Shown: positions 6,421 through 13,218 of the stretch, in pieces
Position numbering within the stretch: the stretch's first letter is position 1
Layout: the number at the start of each line of letters is the position of its first letter
DNA from: an uncultured Ruminococcus sp.
Lineage (GTDB): Bacteria > Bacillota > Clostridia > Oscillospirales > CAG-272
DNA length: 21,821 bases
Assembly (NCBI GenBank): GCA_902783705.1
Contig: CACZSA010000277.1
Coordinates: 1 to 21,821 of the forward strand
Reading direction: 5' to 3'
The notes under the pieces: model-generated
Told to the model about the DNA's origin: nothing
What the model saw: the letters and a program-made list of their open reading frames with translations, nothing else
The model's database searches: none
Translations under genes and position numbers: made by a program

Positions 6421-7134
6421 TCAGCCGAGCACGACGCGGACCTCGCCGACCTTGTCGTAGACGTCCGCCGCCGCCGTCGTCACCGCGCGGATCACGTCGT
6501 CCACCTGATCGTCGTCGCCCATTACGAGCACGATATCGTCGTCCAGCGTGATCGCCGCCGCTTTGCCGGCTGTCGCGTGATCCCACTTGCCGGGATCGAT
6601 CCCCTCAGCGAGCCGGCGCGCAAGGGCCTCCGTGTTCGTCCCGTCCGTACGGAGCATCACGACGGAGAAGCCGTTTTCAGACAGCGAGGACTCCGAGACG
6701 ATCACATCGGAGATCCCGTCCGTGTCCTCAAGCTCCGTTGAATAGGTCAGCGCGTCCATGTCGTCGTCCGAGAGCACGCGGGTCTCCGTCATCACGGGCA
6801 GGGAATCGCGGCAGAGCGAATAGACGTTCGCGCCGATGAAGTTCACGGCGTCGTCGGCGTCGCGCACCTTCTTCACCGAGGTGAACGCACCGTTGTCTTC
6901 CTTCTTGTCATCCTTACTGTCCGAGCCGTCCATATCGCCGAGGAGGCTGTCGGAGGGGCCGTTGTCCTCCACGTGACCGTCGCCGTCTCGGTCGCCGAGG
7001 GTGCTGTCGTCGAGGATCCCGTCGCCCGGGAGCGAGCCCTCACCCCGGCCGTCCTCCGTCCCGCTCATCGGCGAGCAGGCGGCAAGGAACAGCGCGGAGG
7101 CCAGAATCAGAATCGCGAAAATGAAATGTTTCAT
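6421..7134 (-). CDS. Lipoprotein with Asp/Gly-rich linker, DUF4358-like C-terminal domain
   Basis: A 237-residue secreted lipoprotein. The signal peptide has a charged start, a hydrophobic core and a lipobox LAAC, with Cys20 as the lipidation site. Residues 21-85 are a low-complexity Asp/Gly/Ser-rich linker, including DRDGDGHVED (48-57), which resembles a calcium-binding loop of the EF-hand or thrombospondin-3 type. Residues 88-237 form the only globular-looking domain, with VVMLRTDG and ITLDDDIVLVMG. This faintly resembles DUF4358 domains of Clostridia lipoproteins; that is a guess. The gene follows the CHR transporter pair by 86 bases with no clear promoter of its own. Its ribosome binding site (AAGGAAAGGA, 13 bases from the ATG) is buried in a long hairpin. 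Function unknown. Confidence 0.8.
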   Translation of the reverse strand: MKHFIFAILILASALFLAACSPMSGTEDGRGEGSLPGDGILDDSTLGDRDGDGHVEDNGPSDSLLGDMDGSDSKDDKKEDNGAFTSVKKVRDADDAVNFIGANVYSLCRDSLPVMTETRVLSDDDMDALTYSTELEDTDGISDVIVSESSLSENGFSVVMLRTDGTNTEALARRLAEGIDPGKWDHATAGKAAAITLDDDIVLVMGDDDQVDDVIRAVTTAAADVYDKVGEVRVVLG

Positions 7135-7138
7135 CGGA

Positions 7139-7216
7139 AAAATCCGGTCCTTTCCTTGGTTTCACGGTTAGTATGGACGATACCGTCCCGCCGATACATG
7201 GAAAAAACCGGATTTT
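7139..7216 (-). promoter_or_regulatory. 17-bp RNA stem covering the lipoprotein ribosome binding site
   Basis: In minus-strand RNA the arm from 7216-7200 pairs over 17 positions with the arm from 7155-7139, including two G-U pairs. In plus-strand RNA these two positions would be C-A mismatches, so the fold favours the minus transcript. The 44-base loop contains a second hairpin (GGACG, GTAT, CGTCC; 7175-7188). The downstream arm contains the GGAAAGGA ribosome binding site of the lipoprotein gene. It could act as a translational switch or attenuator between the CHR genes and the lipoprotein gene. Confidence 0.5.
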
Positions 7217-7220
7217 GTGT

Positions 7221-7754
7221 TTATAAGAGAAGGAGTCCCGCGACCCCCGCCAGAAGAATCACCGCCGCCGGAGGCATCTTTGCCGCGCGGCTCAGGAGAA
7301 AGCACCCGCCGAAGAGGAGGCAGGAGACGGCATTCACCGCGCCCGCACCGATCACCGACTCCGCAAAGACGCTCCAGAACGCCGCTAAGACGAGCGCGCA
7401 GACGGCGGGTCGGATGGAAGAGAGGACGCCCGCGAACACCGGATGCGCCGCGTATTTCGACCAGAGCAGCGCGAGGAGCGTGACCGCGACGAACGCCGGG
7501 AGCACGCAGCCGAGCGTCGCCGTGACCGCGCCCGGGATGCCCGCCGCCGTGTATCCCGCGAAGGAGGCCGCGTTGAGCGCGATCGGACCGGGCGTCACCT
7601 CGGCGAAGGCCACGAGATCGTGGAACTGCGCCGCCGTCAGCCAGGCGTGGGACGTGACCGCCGCCCTCTCGATCAGCGCGAGGGTCCCGTATCCGCCGCC
7701 GAAGCTCAGCGCGCCGATCAGGAGAAATTCGAGAAACAGCTCCCAGAGGATCAT
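7221..7754 (-). CDS. Short-chain CHR (chromate transporter family) protein, second subunit
   Basis: A 177-residue integral membrane protein, one half of a CHR-family transporter. Visible family motifs are FLLIGALSFGGGYGTLALIE near the N-terminus and TPGPIALNAASFAGY near residue 55, followed by several hydrophobic segments. The start at 7752-7754 overlaps the stop of the upstream CHR gene as ATGA. A longer in-frame reading upstream is only the shadow of that gene, so the short form is chosen. The family is named for chromate efflux, but many Clostridia homologues are untested and the natural anion is unknown. The two short proteins are expected to assemble as a heterodimer. Confidence 0.88.
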   Translation of the reverse strand: MILWELFLEFLLIGALSFGGGYGTLALIERAAVTSHAWLTAAQFHDLVAFAEVTPGPIALNAASFAGYTAAGIPGAVTATLGCVLPAFVAVTLLALLWSKYAAHPVFAGVLSSIRPAVCALVLAAFWSVFAESVIGAGAVNAVSCLLFGGCFLLSRAAKMPPAAVILLAGVAGLLLL

Positions 7755-8326
7755 TCCGCCGCCCCCGCCTTTCTGCGCCGCAGGGCGAGCAGTCCGCGCA
7801 TCCCGCCGAACGCCGCCGCGCCGAGCACGATCCACACCGGGGAAACGCCGCCGCCGAGGATCAGGGCGAGGGAGAGGACGAAGACGGCGGCGCGGGGCAG
7901 GGGATCCTTCGCGAGCGTAGCTTCTGTGAGCGTCAGTGCCGTGTCGAGGATGACCGCCGCGACGCCCGCCCGCATCCCGCTCATGAGCTTCGCGATCATC
8001 GGAAAATCCGCGCTCCTCCGATACGCCTCCGCGAGGACGCACATCGCGAAGAGCGGTGGGATCACGGTCCCTGCGAGGGAGACGAGCGCGCCGGGGAGTC
8101 CCATGAGGCGATACCCGACAAGGAGGGAGGCGTTGACCGCGACAGCCCCGGGCGCGCTCTGAGCGGCGGCGGAAAGATCGAGCATCTCCTCCTCAGAGAT
8201 CCACCCGAGCTTTTCCACATACAGGCGGCGGAGGGCCGAAAGGATCACATATCCCCCGCCCACGGTGGTCGCGGAGATCGCGAGGGAGCGGAGAAACAGG
8301 GCGAGGAGCGGGCGGCGTGCGGTCAT
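7751..8326 (-). CDS. Short-chain CHR (chromate transporter family) protein, first subunit
   Basis: A 191-residue membrane protein and partner of the overlapping downstream CHR gene. Motifs include FLRSLAISATTVGGGYVIL near the N-terminus and SAPGAVAVNASLLVGYRL near residue 60, with a Lys/Arg-rich C-terminus. The ribosome binding site AGAGG precedes the ATG at 8324-8326. The promoter interleaves with that of the divergent LysR regulator gene, which suggests LysR control. The substrate is probably an oxyanion or another small anion. Specificity cannot be read from the sequence. Confidence 0.88.
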   Translation of the reverse strand: MTARRPLLALFLRSLAISATTVGGGYVILSALRRLYVEKLGWISEEEMLDLSAAAQSAPGAVAVNASLLVGYRLMGLPGALVSLAGTVIPPLFAMCVLAEAYRRSADFPMIAKLMSGMRAGVAAVILDTALTLTEATLAKDPLPRAAVFVLSLALILGGGVSPVWIVLGAAAFGGMRGLLALRRRKAGAAE

Positions 8327-8363
8327 GGGAAGCCTCTAATCTGAAAGTTTTTTTGATATTCAT

Positions 8364-8392
8364 ATTATACACCTTGCATTCGGATATGTAAA
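8364..8392 (-). promoter_or_regulatory. Promoter of the CHR transporter operon
   Basis: Minus-strand TTTACA (-35, 8387-8392) and TATAAT (-10, 8364-8369) with a 17-base spacer: eleven of twelve consensus bases. It overlaps the divergent lysR promoter, so the two polymerase sites exclude each other. Confidence 0.8.
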
Positions 8393-8402
8393 ATGATATA
8401 AT
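8374..8402 (+). promoter_or_regulatory. Promoter of the lysR-hslO-thyX-like operon
   Basis: TTGCAT (-35, 8374-8379) and TATAAT (-10, 8397-8402) with a 17-base spacer, 40 bases before the lysR start codon. It is interleaved with the opposing CHR promoter, a layout typical of LysR-controlled divergent pairs. No clear T-N11-A operator is recognised. Confidence 0.8.
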
Positions 8403-8442
8403 TTAATCAGAATCATAAGGAACCCCATATAAGGAGGCGCAG

Positions 8443-9354
8443 ATGACGATCCGGCATATCCGAATCTTCGAGGCTGTGTGCGATGCGGGATGCAACACCA
8501 CGCGCGCGGCGGAAGCCCTGCACATGACACAGCCCGCCGTGAGCCTCGCCATCTCGGAGCTCGAATCCTATTATGGCGTCCTCCTTTTCGACCGGATCGC
8601 GCGCCGTCTCTACCTGACCGAGGCCGGGGCGGAATTCCTCGATTACGCCCGCCGCATCACGCTCACCTTCGACGACATGGAGACGACGGTCCGCAACTGG
8701 GAATCGAAAGGGGTTCTCCGGGTCGGCGCGAGCGTCTCCGTCGGCGCAAAGCTCATGCCGGAGCTCACGGCGCGATTCCGGAAGACCCACCCCGATATCC
8801 GCGTGAAGGTCCGCATCGACCGCTCCGACCGCCTCGAGGAGGCCATCGCCGCGGGAGAGACCGATTTTGCCCTCATCGAGGGGATCGCGCACGGGGATAG
8901 CCTCATCGTCGAGGACTTCATGGAGGACCGCCTCGCCCTCGTCACAAGTCCCGACACCGTAGATCCCGGCTCGACCGTCTCCCGCGAGGACTTCCTCCGC
9001 ATGGAATTCCTCCTGCGCGAGCGGGGAAGCGGGACGCGGGAGATCTTCGAGAGCACCCTCGCCGCCGCCTCCCTCCCGCCGCCCGCGCCCATGTGGGAGA
9101 GCCTCTCGACCGCCGCCCTCATGAACGCGGCGAAGGCGGGACTCGGCACGGCGGTCGTACCGCGCAGAATGGCGGAGGAGGCGATCTCCTCCGGCTCCCT
9201 CGCGGAGTTCTTTGTCGAAGGGCTGACCTTCCGCCGCACCTACAAAATCGTCTATCACCGCGACAAGCGCTTTACCAAATCCGCCCGCGACTTCCTCGCC
9301 CTGTGCCGGGAGACGGGCGTGAGCGAACCCATCCAACACCGAAAGGAAAACTGA
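8443..9354 (+). CDS. LysR family transcriptional regulator
   Basis: A 303-residue DNA-binding regulator of normal LysR length. The winged helix-turn-helix lies at about residues 18-40 (TTRAAEALHMTQPAVSLAI), followed by the linker helix and a periplasmic-binding-protein-like effector domain (about 90-295). AAGGAGG (8431-8437) precedes the ATG at the right spacing. It is divergent from the CHR transporter genes with interleaved promoters, so the likely target is that operon and probably its own gene. The effector is unknown. The stop codon is one base from the hslO start, so hslO is probably co-transcribed. Confidence 0.92.
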   Translation: MTIRHIRIFEAVCDAGCNTTRAAEALHMTQPAVSLAISELESYYGVLLFDRIARRLYLTEAGAEFLDYARRITLTFDDMETTVRNWESKGVLRVGASVSVGAKLMPELTARFRKTHPDIRVKVRIDRSDRLEEAIAAGETDFALIEGIAHGDSLIVEDFMEDRLALVTSPDTVDPGSTVSREDFLRMEFLLRERGSGTREIFESTLAAASLPPPAPMWESLSTAALMNAAKAGLGTAVVPRRMAEEAISSGSLAEFFVEGLTFRRTYKIVYHRDKRFTKSARDFLALCRETGVSEPIQHRKEN

Positions 9355-9355
9355 C

Positions 9356-10318
9356 ATGCCAAGAGAAAAAAGCATCATCAAGCGGGCGATTTCGTCCGAC
9401 GGCGGGATCCGCGTGATCTTCTGCGACAGCACAGCCGTCGTGCGCCGCTCGTGCGAGATCCACCATACATCGAAAACCATGACCGCCACCCTCGGGCGCG
9501 CGCTCACCGCAACCTCGCTCATGTCCTCGCTCCTGAAGGACCGCGACAACACCCTCACCCTCCAGTTCCGGGGAGACGGTCCTGCGGGCTCCGTCGTCTG
9601 CGTCGGCGACTACAAGGGCAATGTGCGCGGCTATGCGGATCACATGGAGTTCGAGCTCCAGCCGAACGCGCAGGGAAAGCTGAACGTCGGCGGCGCGATC
9701 GGGCGGGGAAGCCTCTACGTCATCAAGGACCTCGGCATGAGCGAGCCCTACGTCGGCGTTTCTCCCATCGTCTCCGGCGAGATCGCCGAGGACATCACGG
9801 AGTACTTCGCCTCGAGCGAACAGACGCCCACGGTCTGCGCGCTCGGCGTCCGGGTCGATCACGACAACATGTGCTTCGCGGCTGGCGGCTATCTCGTCCA
9901 GCTCATGCCGGGCTACGACGAAAACGACATTGAAAAGCTCGAAACGAATGTGAAGATGGCGGGCTCCGTGTCGAAGCAGATCGCGGACGGACTGGACGGC
10001 GACGAGATCATCGCGATGCTCTTCGACGGCATCGAATACGAGATGTTCGACGAGTTCGACATCGAGTATCTCTGCCCCTGCGAGCGGGACCGCTACCTCC
10101 GCGCCCTGATCTCCCTGAACGAGCACGACATGCAGGAGCTCTACGACGCGGGCGAGCCGGTGGAGACGCGGTGCCAGTTCTGCGGGAAGAAATACGTCTT
10201 CGAGCTGGACGAGCTCCGCGCGGCGAGAGAAGCGGCAAAGGCCCGGAAGGCAGAAGAAGCAAAAGAAACCGACGATTCCGAAGAATCCGAAGGATCCGAA
10301 GCGAACGGAAAAGAATAA
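9356..10318 (+). CDS. hslO: Redox-regulated chaperone Hsp33
   Basis: Cytoplasmic holdase chaperone, activated by oxidation and unfolding, that protects proteins during oxidative stress. The N-terminal domain is typical (KSIIKRAISSDGGIRV, LGRALTA, LTLQFRGDGP, GDYKGNVRGYA). The C-terminal zinc-binding redox switch has all four cysteines: C240-P-C242 and C273-Q-F-C276. The 320-residue length exceeds the usual 290-295 because of a charged Glu/Lys/Ser-rich tail after residue 288. AAAGGA (9342-9347) sits 8 bases before the ATG. It lies one base after lysR and is followed by a ThyX-like gene with an 11-base gap. Confidence 0.95.
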   Translation: MPREKSIIKRAISSDGGIRVIFCDSTAVVRRSCEIHHTSKTMTATLGRALTATSLMSSLLKDRDNTLTLQFRGDGPAGSVVCVGDYKGNVRGYADHMEFELQPNAQGKLNVGGAIGRGSLYVIKDLGMSEPYVGVSPIVSGEIAEDITEYFASSEQTPTVCALGVRVDHDNMCFAAGGYLVQLMPGYDENDIEKLETNVKMAGSVSKQIADGLDGDEIIAMLFDGIEYEMFDEFDIEYLCPCERDRYLRALISLNEHDMQELYDAGEPVETRCQFCGKKYVFELDELRAAREAAKARKAEEAKETDDSEESEGSEANGKE

Positions 10319-10329
10319 GGAGGGAGACG

Positions 10330-10950
10330 ATGATTAAGCTCGAACGCACCGCCGTCATGAACCTGGAAAACGCGCTCAGAGGGATGCGCAATCCCCTGAA
10401 CAGCTGGGCAAAGTCCGACAGCTACGAGACCGACGAGGGCGAATTCGTCGCCGGGGAAGCCGATCTCGACCTCGCCGAACGGCTGGCAAAGTCCGGAACG
10501 GATCATCGGAAGTATCTGCGGATGATCTTCGTCTCCGTGGACGTGACCGCGCCGCTCTACTGGTGGAAGGAATACGACACCTACAAAGTCGGGACCGTCG
10601 CCAACTCCACCTCGACGATGCACAAGATCCACGCCAAGCCCTTCTCCCGCGAGGATTTCAGCTGCGACCGCATGTCCCCCGTGGCGCTGGACTGCCTCGA
10701 CCACACGATCGAGGTGCTCGAGGAGCGCCGCCTGAAATACCTCGAGACGAAGGACACCGCCTACTGGCACGACATGATCCAGCTTCTGCCGACGTCGTAC
10801 AACCAGATGCGGACGACCACGCTGAGCTACGAGACGCTCGTCAATATCTACTATGCCCGCCGGAATCACAAGCTCCCCGAGTGGCATACCTACTGCGACT
10901 GGATCGCCTCGCTCCCCTACGCCGACCGGATGATCACGAATCTGAAATAA
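10330..10950 (+). CDS. Conserved protein of unknown function, ThyX-like
   Basis: A 206-residue protein I do not recognise by function. It is rich in aromatic residues and has no signal or membrane segments. The middle reads APLYWWKEYDTYKVG then NSTSTMHKI (about residues 77-99). The end reads LPTSYNQMRTTTLSY then NIYYARRNHKLPEWHTY (about 155-193). This pattern recalls flavin-dependent thymidylate synthase (ThyX), in which RHRxxSxNExSxRY occupies the place of DTYKVGTVANSTSTMH. The catalytic ThyX signature is absent. AAGGAGGG (10317-10324) precedes the ATG at 10330, which fixes the start. It is the last gene of the lysR-hslO unit and ends just before a terminator. Similar proteins are, from memory, common in gut Firmicutes and their phages. 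Confidence 0.7.
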   Translation: MIKLERTAVMNLENALRGMRNPLNSWAKSDSYETDEGEFVAGEADLDLAERLAKSGTDHRKYLRMIFVSVDVTAPLYWWKEYDTYKVGTVANSTSTMHKIHAKPFSREDFSCDRMSPVALDCLDHTIEVLEERRLKYLETKDTAYWHDMIQLLPTSYNQMRTTTLSYETLVNIYYARRNHKLPEWHTYCDWIASLPYADRMITNLK

Positions 10951-10954
10951 AAAG

Positions 10955-10990
10955 AAATCCGTCCCCGTGAAGCATGAGGACGGATTTTTC
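10955..10990. terminator. Bidirectional terminator between thyX-like gene and mtaB
   Basis: A 10-bp perfect stem, AAATCCGTCC (10955-10964) with GGACGGATTT (10978-10987). It runs into TTTTTC on the plus strand and TTTCTTTTT on the minus strand. It serves the convergent ends of both genes. Confidence 0.92.
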
Positions 10991-11000
10991 TGCCAGTATA

Positions 11001-12323
11001 TCAGTTTTCTTTGAGATGCCCCTCGCACACCGCGCCGTCGGTCGCGTCGAGCAGGACCGGGACGATCGCGCCGATCTCCGCCCTGCCCGGGACGCGCCGG
11101 ATCTCGACGAAGTGCTCGCTGTGCCCGGAACACATCCCGTCTGTGCACTTCTCGACGAGGAGCATCACAGGCCACTCCCGGTGCGCCTCGACGTATTCTT
11201 CGAGCAGCTCTGCCCGGATCCCGGCGCCGAGGGCTTCCAACCGCGCCGCGCGCTCGTGCTTGACGTTCTCCGGGACCTGATTCTCCATCGCGGCGGCCTC
11301 GGTGCCTTCCCGCTTCGAATAGGGAAAGATGTGCAGGTGCAAAAACCGCGCCGCGCGGCAGAAGGCCTCGGTCTCCTCGTACTGCTCCTCGGTCTCGCCC
11401 GGGAATCCGACGATCACGTCCGCTGAGAACGTGGCGTCGGGGCGCGCGTCCTTCATCCGCCGGATCGCCGCGAGGACCGTTTCCGCCCGGTACCGCCGCC
11501 GCATCGCCGCGAGCACGGGATCGCACCCGCTCTGCACGGAGAGGTGGAAGTGCGGCAAAAGCTTCCCGCAGTCCCGCGCAGCCTCGCAGAAGACGTCGTT
11601 CAGCACCGTCGGCTCCAGCGAACCGAGCCCGATCCGCTCGATCCCGGGGATCGCGTCGACACCCCGGATGAGCTCGGCGAGCGCGTGTCCGTAGGGTTTT
11701 CGGTCCGCAAAGTCCATCCCGTACGACGCCGCCTCGATCCCCGTGAGGATGACCTCCTTCGCCCCGGCCTCTGCCAGCTTTGCCGCCTCCTCGAGCACAA
11801 GGGCGGGATCCTTCGAGCGGACCGGGCCGCGCGCCGTCCGGATGAGGCAGTAGGAGCAGCGGTTGTTGCATCCGTCCTCGATCTTGATGTAGGAGCGCGT
11901 CCGCATCGGGGCGGTGAGCGTCATCTCCACGCCGCGCCGTCCGACGGGAGGCTCGACGCCGTCGGGCTTCTCCGGCACATCGCCGCCGAGGATCGCCCAT
12001 ACCGCGTCGGCAAGGGAGGCCTTTCCCTCGTTTCCGCAGACGTAGACCACGCCCTCGATCCCCGCCGCCCCGTCCGGGTCGATCTGCGCGAAGCAGCCCG
12101 TCACGACGACGCGGGAGGCGTTCTGCGCGGCGCGCCGGATCATCTGGCGGGATTTGCGGTCGCTCTCCGCGGTCACGGTGCAGGTGTTGACGACGGCGAC
12201 GTCCGCCGGATCGCCGAAGGGGACGATTTCCGCGCCGAGCGAGCGGAGTCTCGCGCACATGGAGTCGGATTCGTACTGGTTGACGCGGCAGCCGAGCGTC
12301 AGGACGGAAACGGTATATTTCAT
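11001..12323 (-). CDS. mtaB: tRNA (N6-threonylcarbamoyladenosine37) methylthiotransferase
   Basis: Radical SAM enzyme that adds a methylthio group to t6A37, giving ms2t6A in ANN-decoding tRNAs. The 440-residue protein has the three-domain layout of the family. The N-terminal methylthiotransferase domain carries cluster cysteines C12 (GCRVNQYES), C48 (NTCTV) and C77 (GCFAQ). The radical SAM domain has C152-N-N-R-C156-S-Y-C159, and a C-terminal TRAM-like region follows. GCRVNQYESD and EDGCNNRCSYC are closer to MtaB than to MiaB or RimO. GAGGAG lies upstream of the ATG at 12321-12323. It has its own promoter, divergent from upp, and ends at the bidirectional terminator. Confidence 0.93.
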   Translation of the reverse strand: MKYTVSVLTLGCRVNQYESDSMCARLRSLGAEIVPFGDPADVAVVNTCTVTAESDRKSRQMIRRAAQNASRVVVTGCFAQIDPDGAAGIEGVVYVCGNEGKASLADAVWAILGGDVPEKPDGVEPPVGRRGVEMTLTAPMRTRSYIKIEDGCNNRCSYCLIRTARGPVRSKDPALVLEEAAKLAEAGAKEVILTGIEAASYGMDFADRKPYGHALAELIRGVDAIPGIERIGLGSLEPTVLNDVFCEAARDCGKLLPHFHLSVQSGCDPVLAAMRRRYRAETVLAAIRRMKDARPDATFSADVIVGFPGETEEQYEETEAFCRAARFLHLHIFPYSKREGTEAAAMENQVPENVKHERAARLEALGAGIRAELLEEYVEAHREWPVMLLVEKCTDGMCSGHSEHFVEIRRVPGRAEIGAIVPVLLDATDGAVCEGHLKEN

Positions 12324-12373
12324 CGGGAAATCTCCTCGGAATCAGCGGATCGGAGCATATCACTCCATTCTTT

Positions 12374-12402
12374 ATTTTACCATCGGCGGGGGACAAAGTA
12401 AA
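12374..12402 (-). promoter_or_regulatory. Promoter of mtaB
   Basis: Minus-strand TTTACT (-35, 12397-12402) and TAAAAT (-10, 12374-12379) with a 17-base spacer, about 50 bases upstream of the start codon. Confidence 0.65.
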
Positions 12403-12453
12403 CCGGTTCGGGCGAAAATTTCCGTGAAAAATAAAAAAATCTGTCCGGAAGGG

Positions 12454-12482
12454 TTGATTTGCCGCGCCGGATGGGGTATAAT
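12454..12482 (+). promoter_or_regulatory. Promoter of upp
   Basis: TTGATT (-35, 12454-12459) and TATAAT (-10, 12477-12482) with a 17-base spacer, 36 bases before the upp start codon. Confidence 0.8.
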
Positions 12483-12518
12483 AGTTTGAATTAAAAAACA
12501 ACCGAAAGGAACATGACC

Positions 12519-13157
12519 ATGATTAACTTCGAGAAGTTCCACGTGGTGGATCATCCGCTCATCAAACACAAGCTTTCCATTATGAGAGAAAAGGAGACCG
12601 GATCCAAGGACTTCCGTCAAATGCTTTCTGAGATCGCGATGCTGATGTGCTACGAGCTGACCCGCGACCTTCCCGTGAACGACGTCGAGATCGAAACGCC
12701 CGTCGCCAAGATGACGGCGCAGCGCATCGACGGCAAGAAGCTGGCCATCGTTCCGATCCTGCGCGCGGGCCTCGGCATGGTCGAAGGCATCCTCAACCTC
12801 GTCCCCGTGGCGAAGGTCGGTCATATCGGCCTCTACCGCGATCCCGAGACGCACAACCCGGTCGAGTACTACTGCAAGCTCCCGGCGGACATCGAAGAGC
12901 GCTATGTCATCGTCTGCGACCCGATGCTGGCGACCGGCGGCTCCGCGTCCGGCGCGATCGACATGCTGAAGCAGCGCGGCGTGAAGCAGATCAAGCTCCT
13001 CTGCCTCGTCTCCGCTCCCGAAGGCGTCGAACGCCTCCAGACGGATCATCCGGACGTGGAGATCTTCACGGCAGCCCTCGACGAATGCCTCAACGAGCAC
13101 GCCTACATCGTTCCGGGCCTCGGCGACGCGGGCGACCGTCTCTTCGGCACCAAGTAA
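12519..13157 (+). CDS. upp: Uracil phosphoribosyltransferase
   Basis: Pyrimidine salvage enzyme: uracil plus PRPP gives UMP and pyrophosphate. The 212-residue protein has the typical length. The PRPP loop DPMLATGGSA lies at residues 134-143, LRAGLGM at 81-87, and the C-terminal uracil-binding stretch PGLGDAGDRLFGT at 199-211. Two start codons are available. AAAGGA (12505-12510) lies 2 bases before the ATG at 12513 but 8 bases before the ATG at 12519, so the second is chosen. The gene has its own promoter and a terminator right after its stop, and is probably monocistronic with some read-through to the pseudouridine synthase gene. Confidence 0.95.
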   Translation: MINFEKFHVVDHPLIKHKLSIMREKETGSKDFRQMLSEIAMLMCYELTRDLPVNDVEIETPVAKMTAQRIDGKKLAIVPILRAGLGMVEGILNLVPVAKVGHIGLYRDPETHNPVEYYCKLPADIEERYVIVCDPMLATGGSASGAIDMLKQRGVKQIKLLCLVSAPEGVERLQTDHPDVEIFTAALDECLNEHAYIVPGLGDAGDRLFGTK

Positions 13158-13173
13158 AATCAAACCCAAATCC

Positions 13174-13205
13174 AGCGGGGAATCTCGGTTTCCCGCTTTT
13201 CTTTT
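13174..13205 (+). terminator. Intrinsic terminator of upp
   Basis: AGCGGGGAA (13174-13182) pairs with TTTCCCGCT (13189-13197), including one G-U pair, with a 6-base loop and then TTTTCTTTT. It sits only 14 bases before the next start codon, so read-through must feed the downstream gene or its promoter is not recognised. Confidence 0.85.
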
Positions 13206-13218
13206 GACAGGACGAGGA

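Noticed and set aside
8370..8405. LysR T-N11-A operator in the divergent region
   Set aside because: ATAT half-sites exist (ATATG and GATAT), but the spacing gives T-N12-A and no convincing dyad.
13204..13209. A perfect TTGACA -35 box before the pseudouridine synthase gene
   Set aside because: No acceptable -10 box lies 16-18 bases downstream; that position falls inside the coding sequence. The match is part of the upp terminator T-run region.
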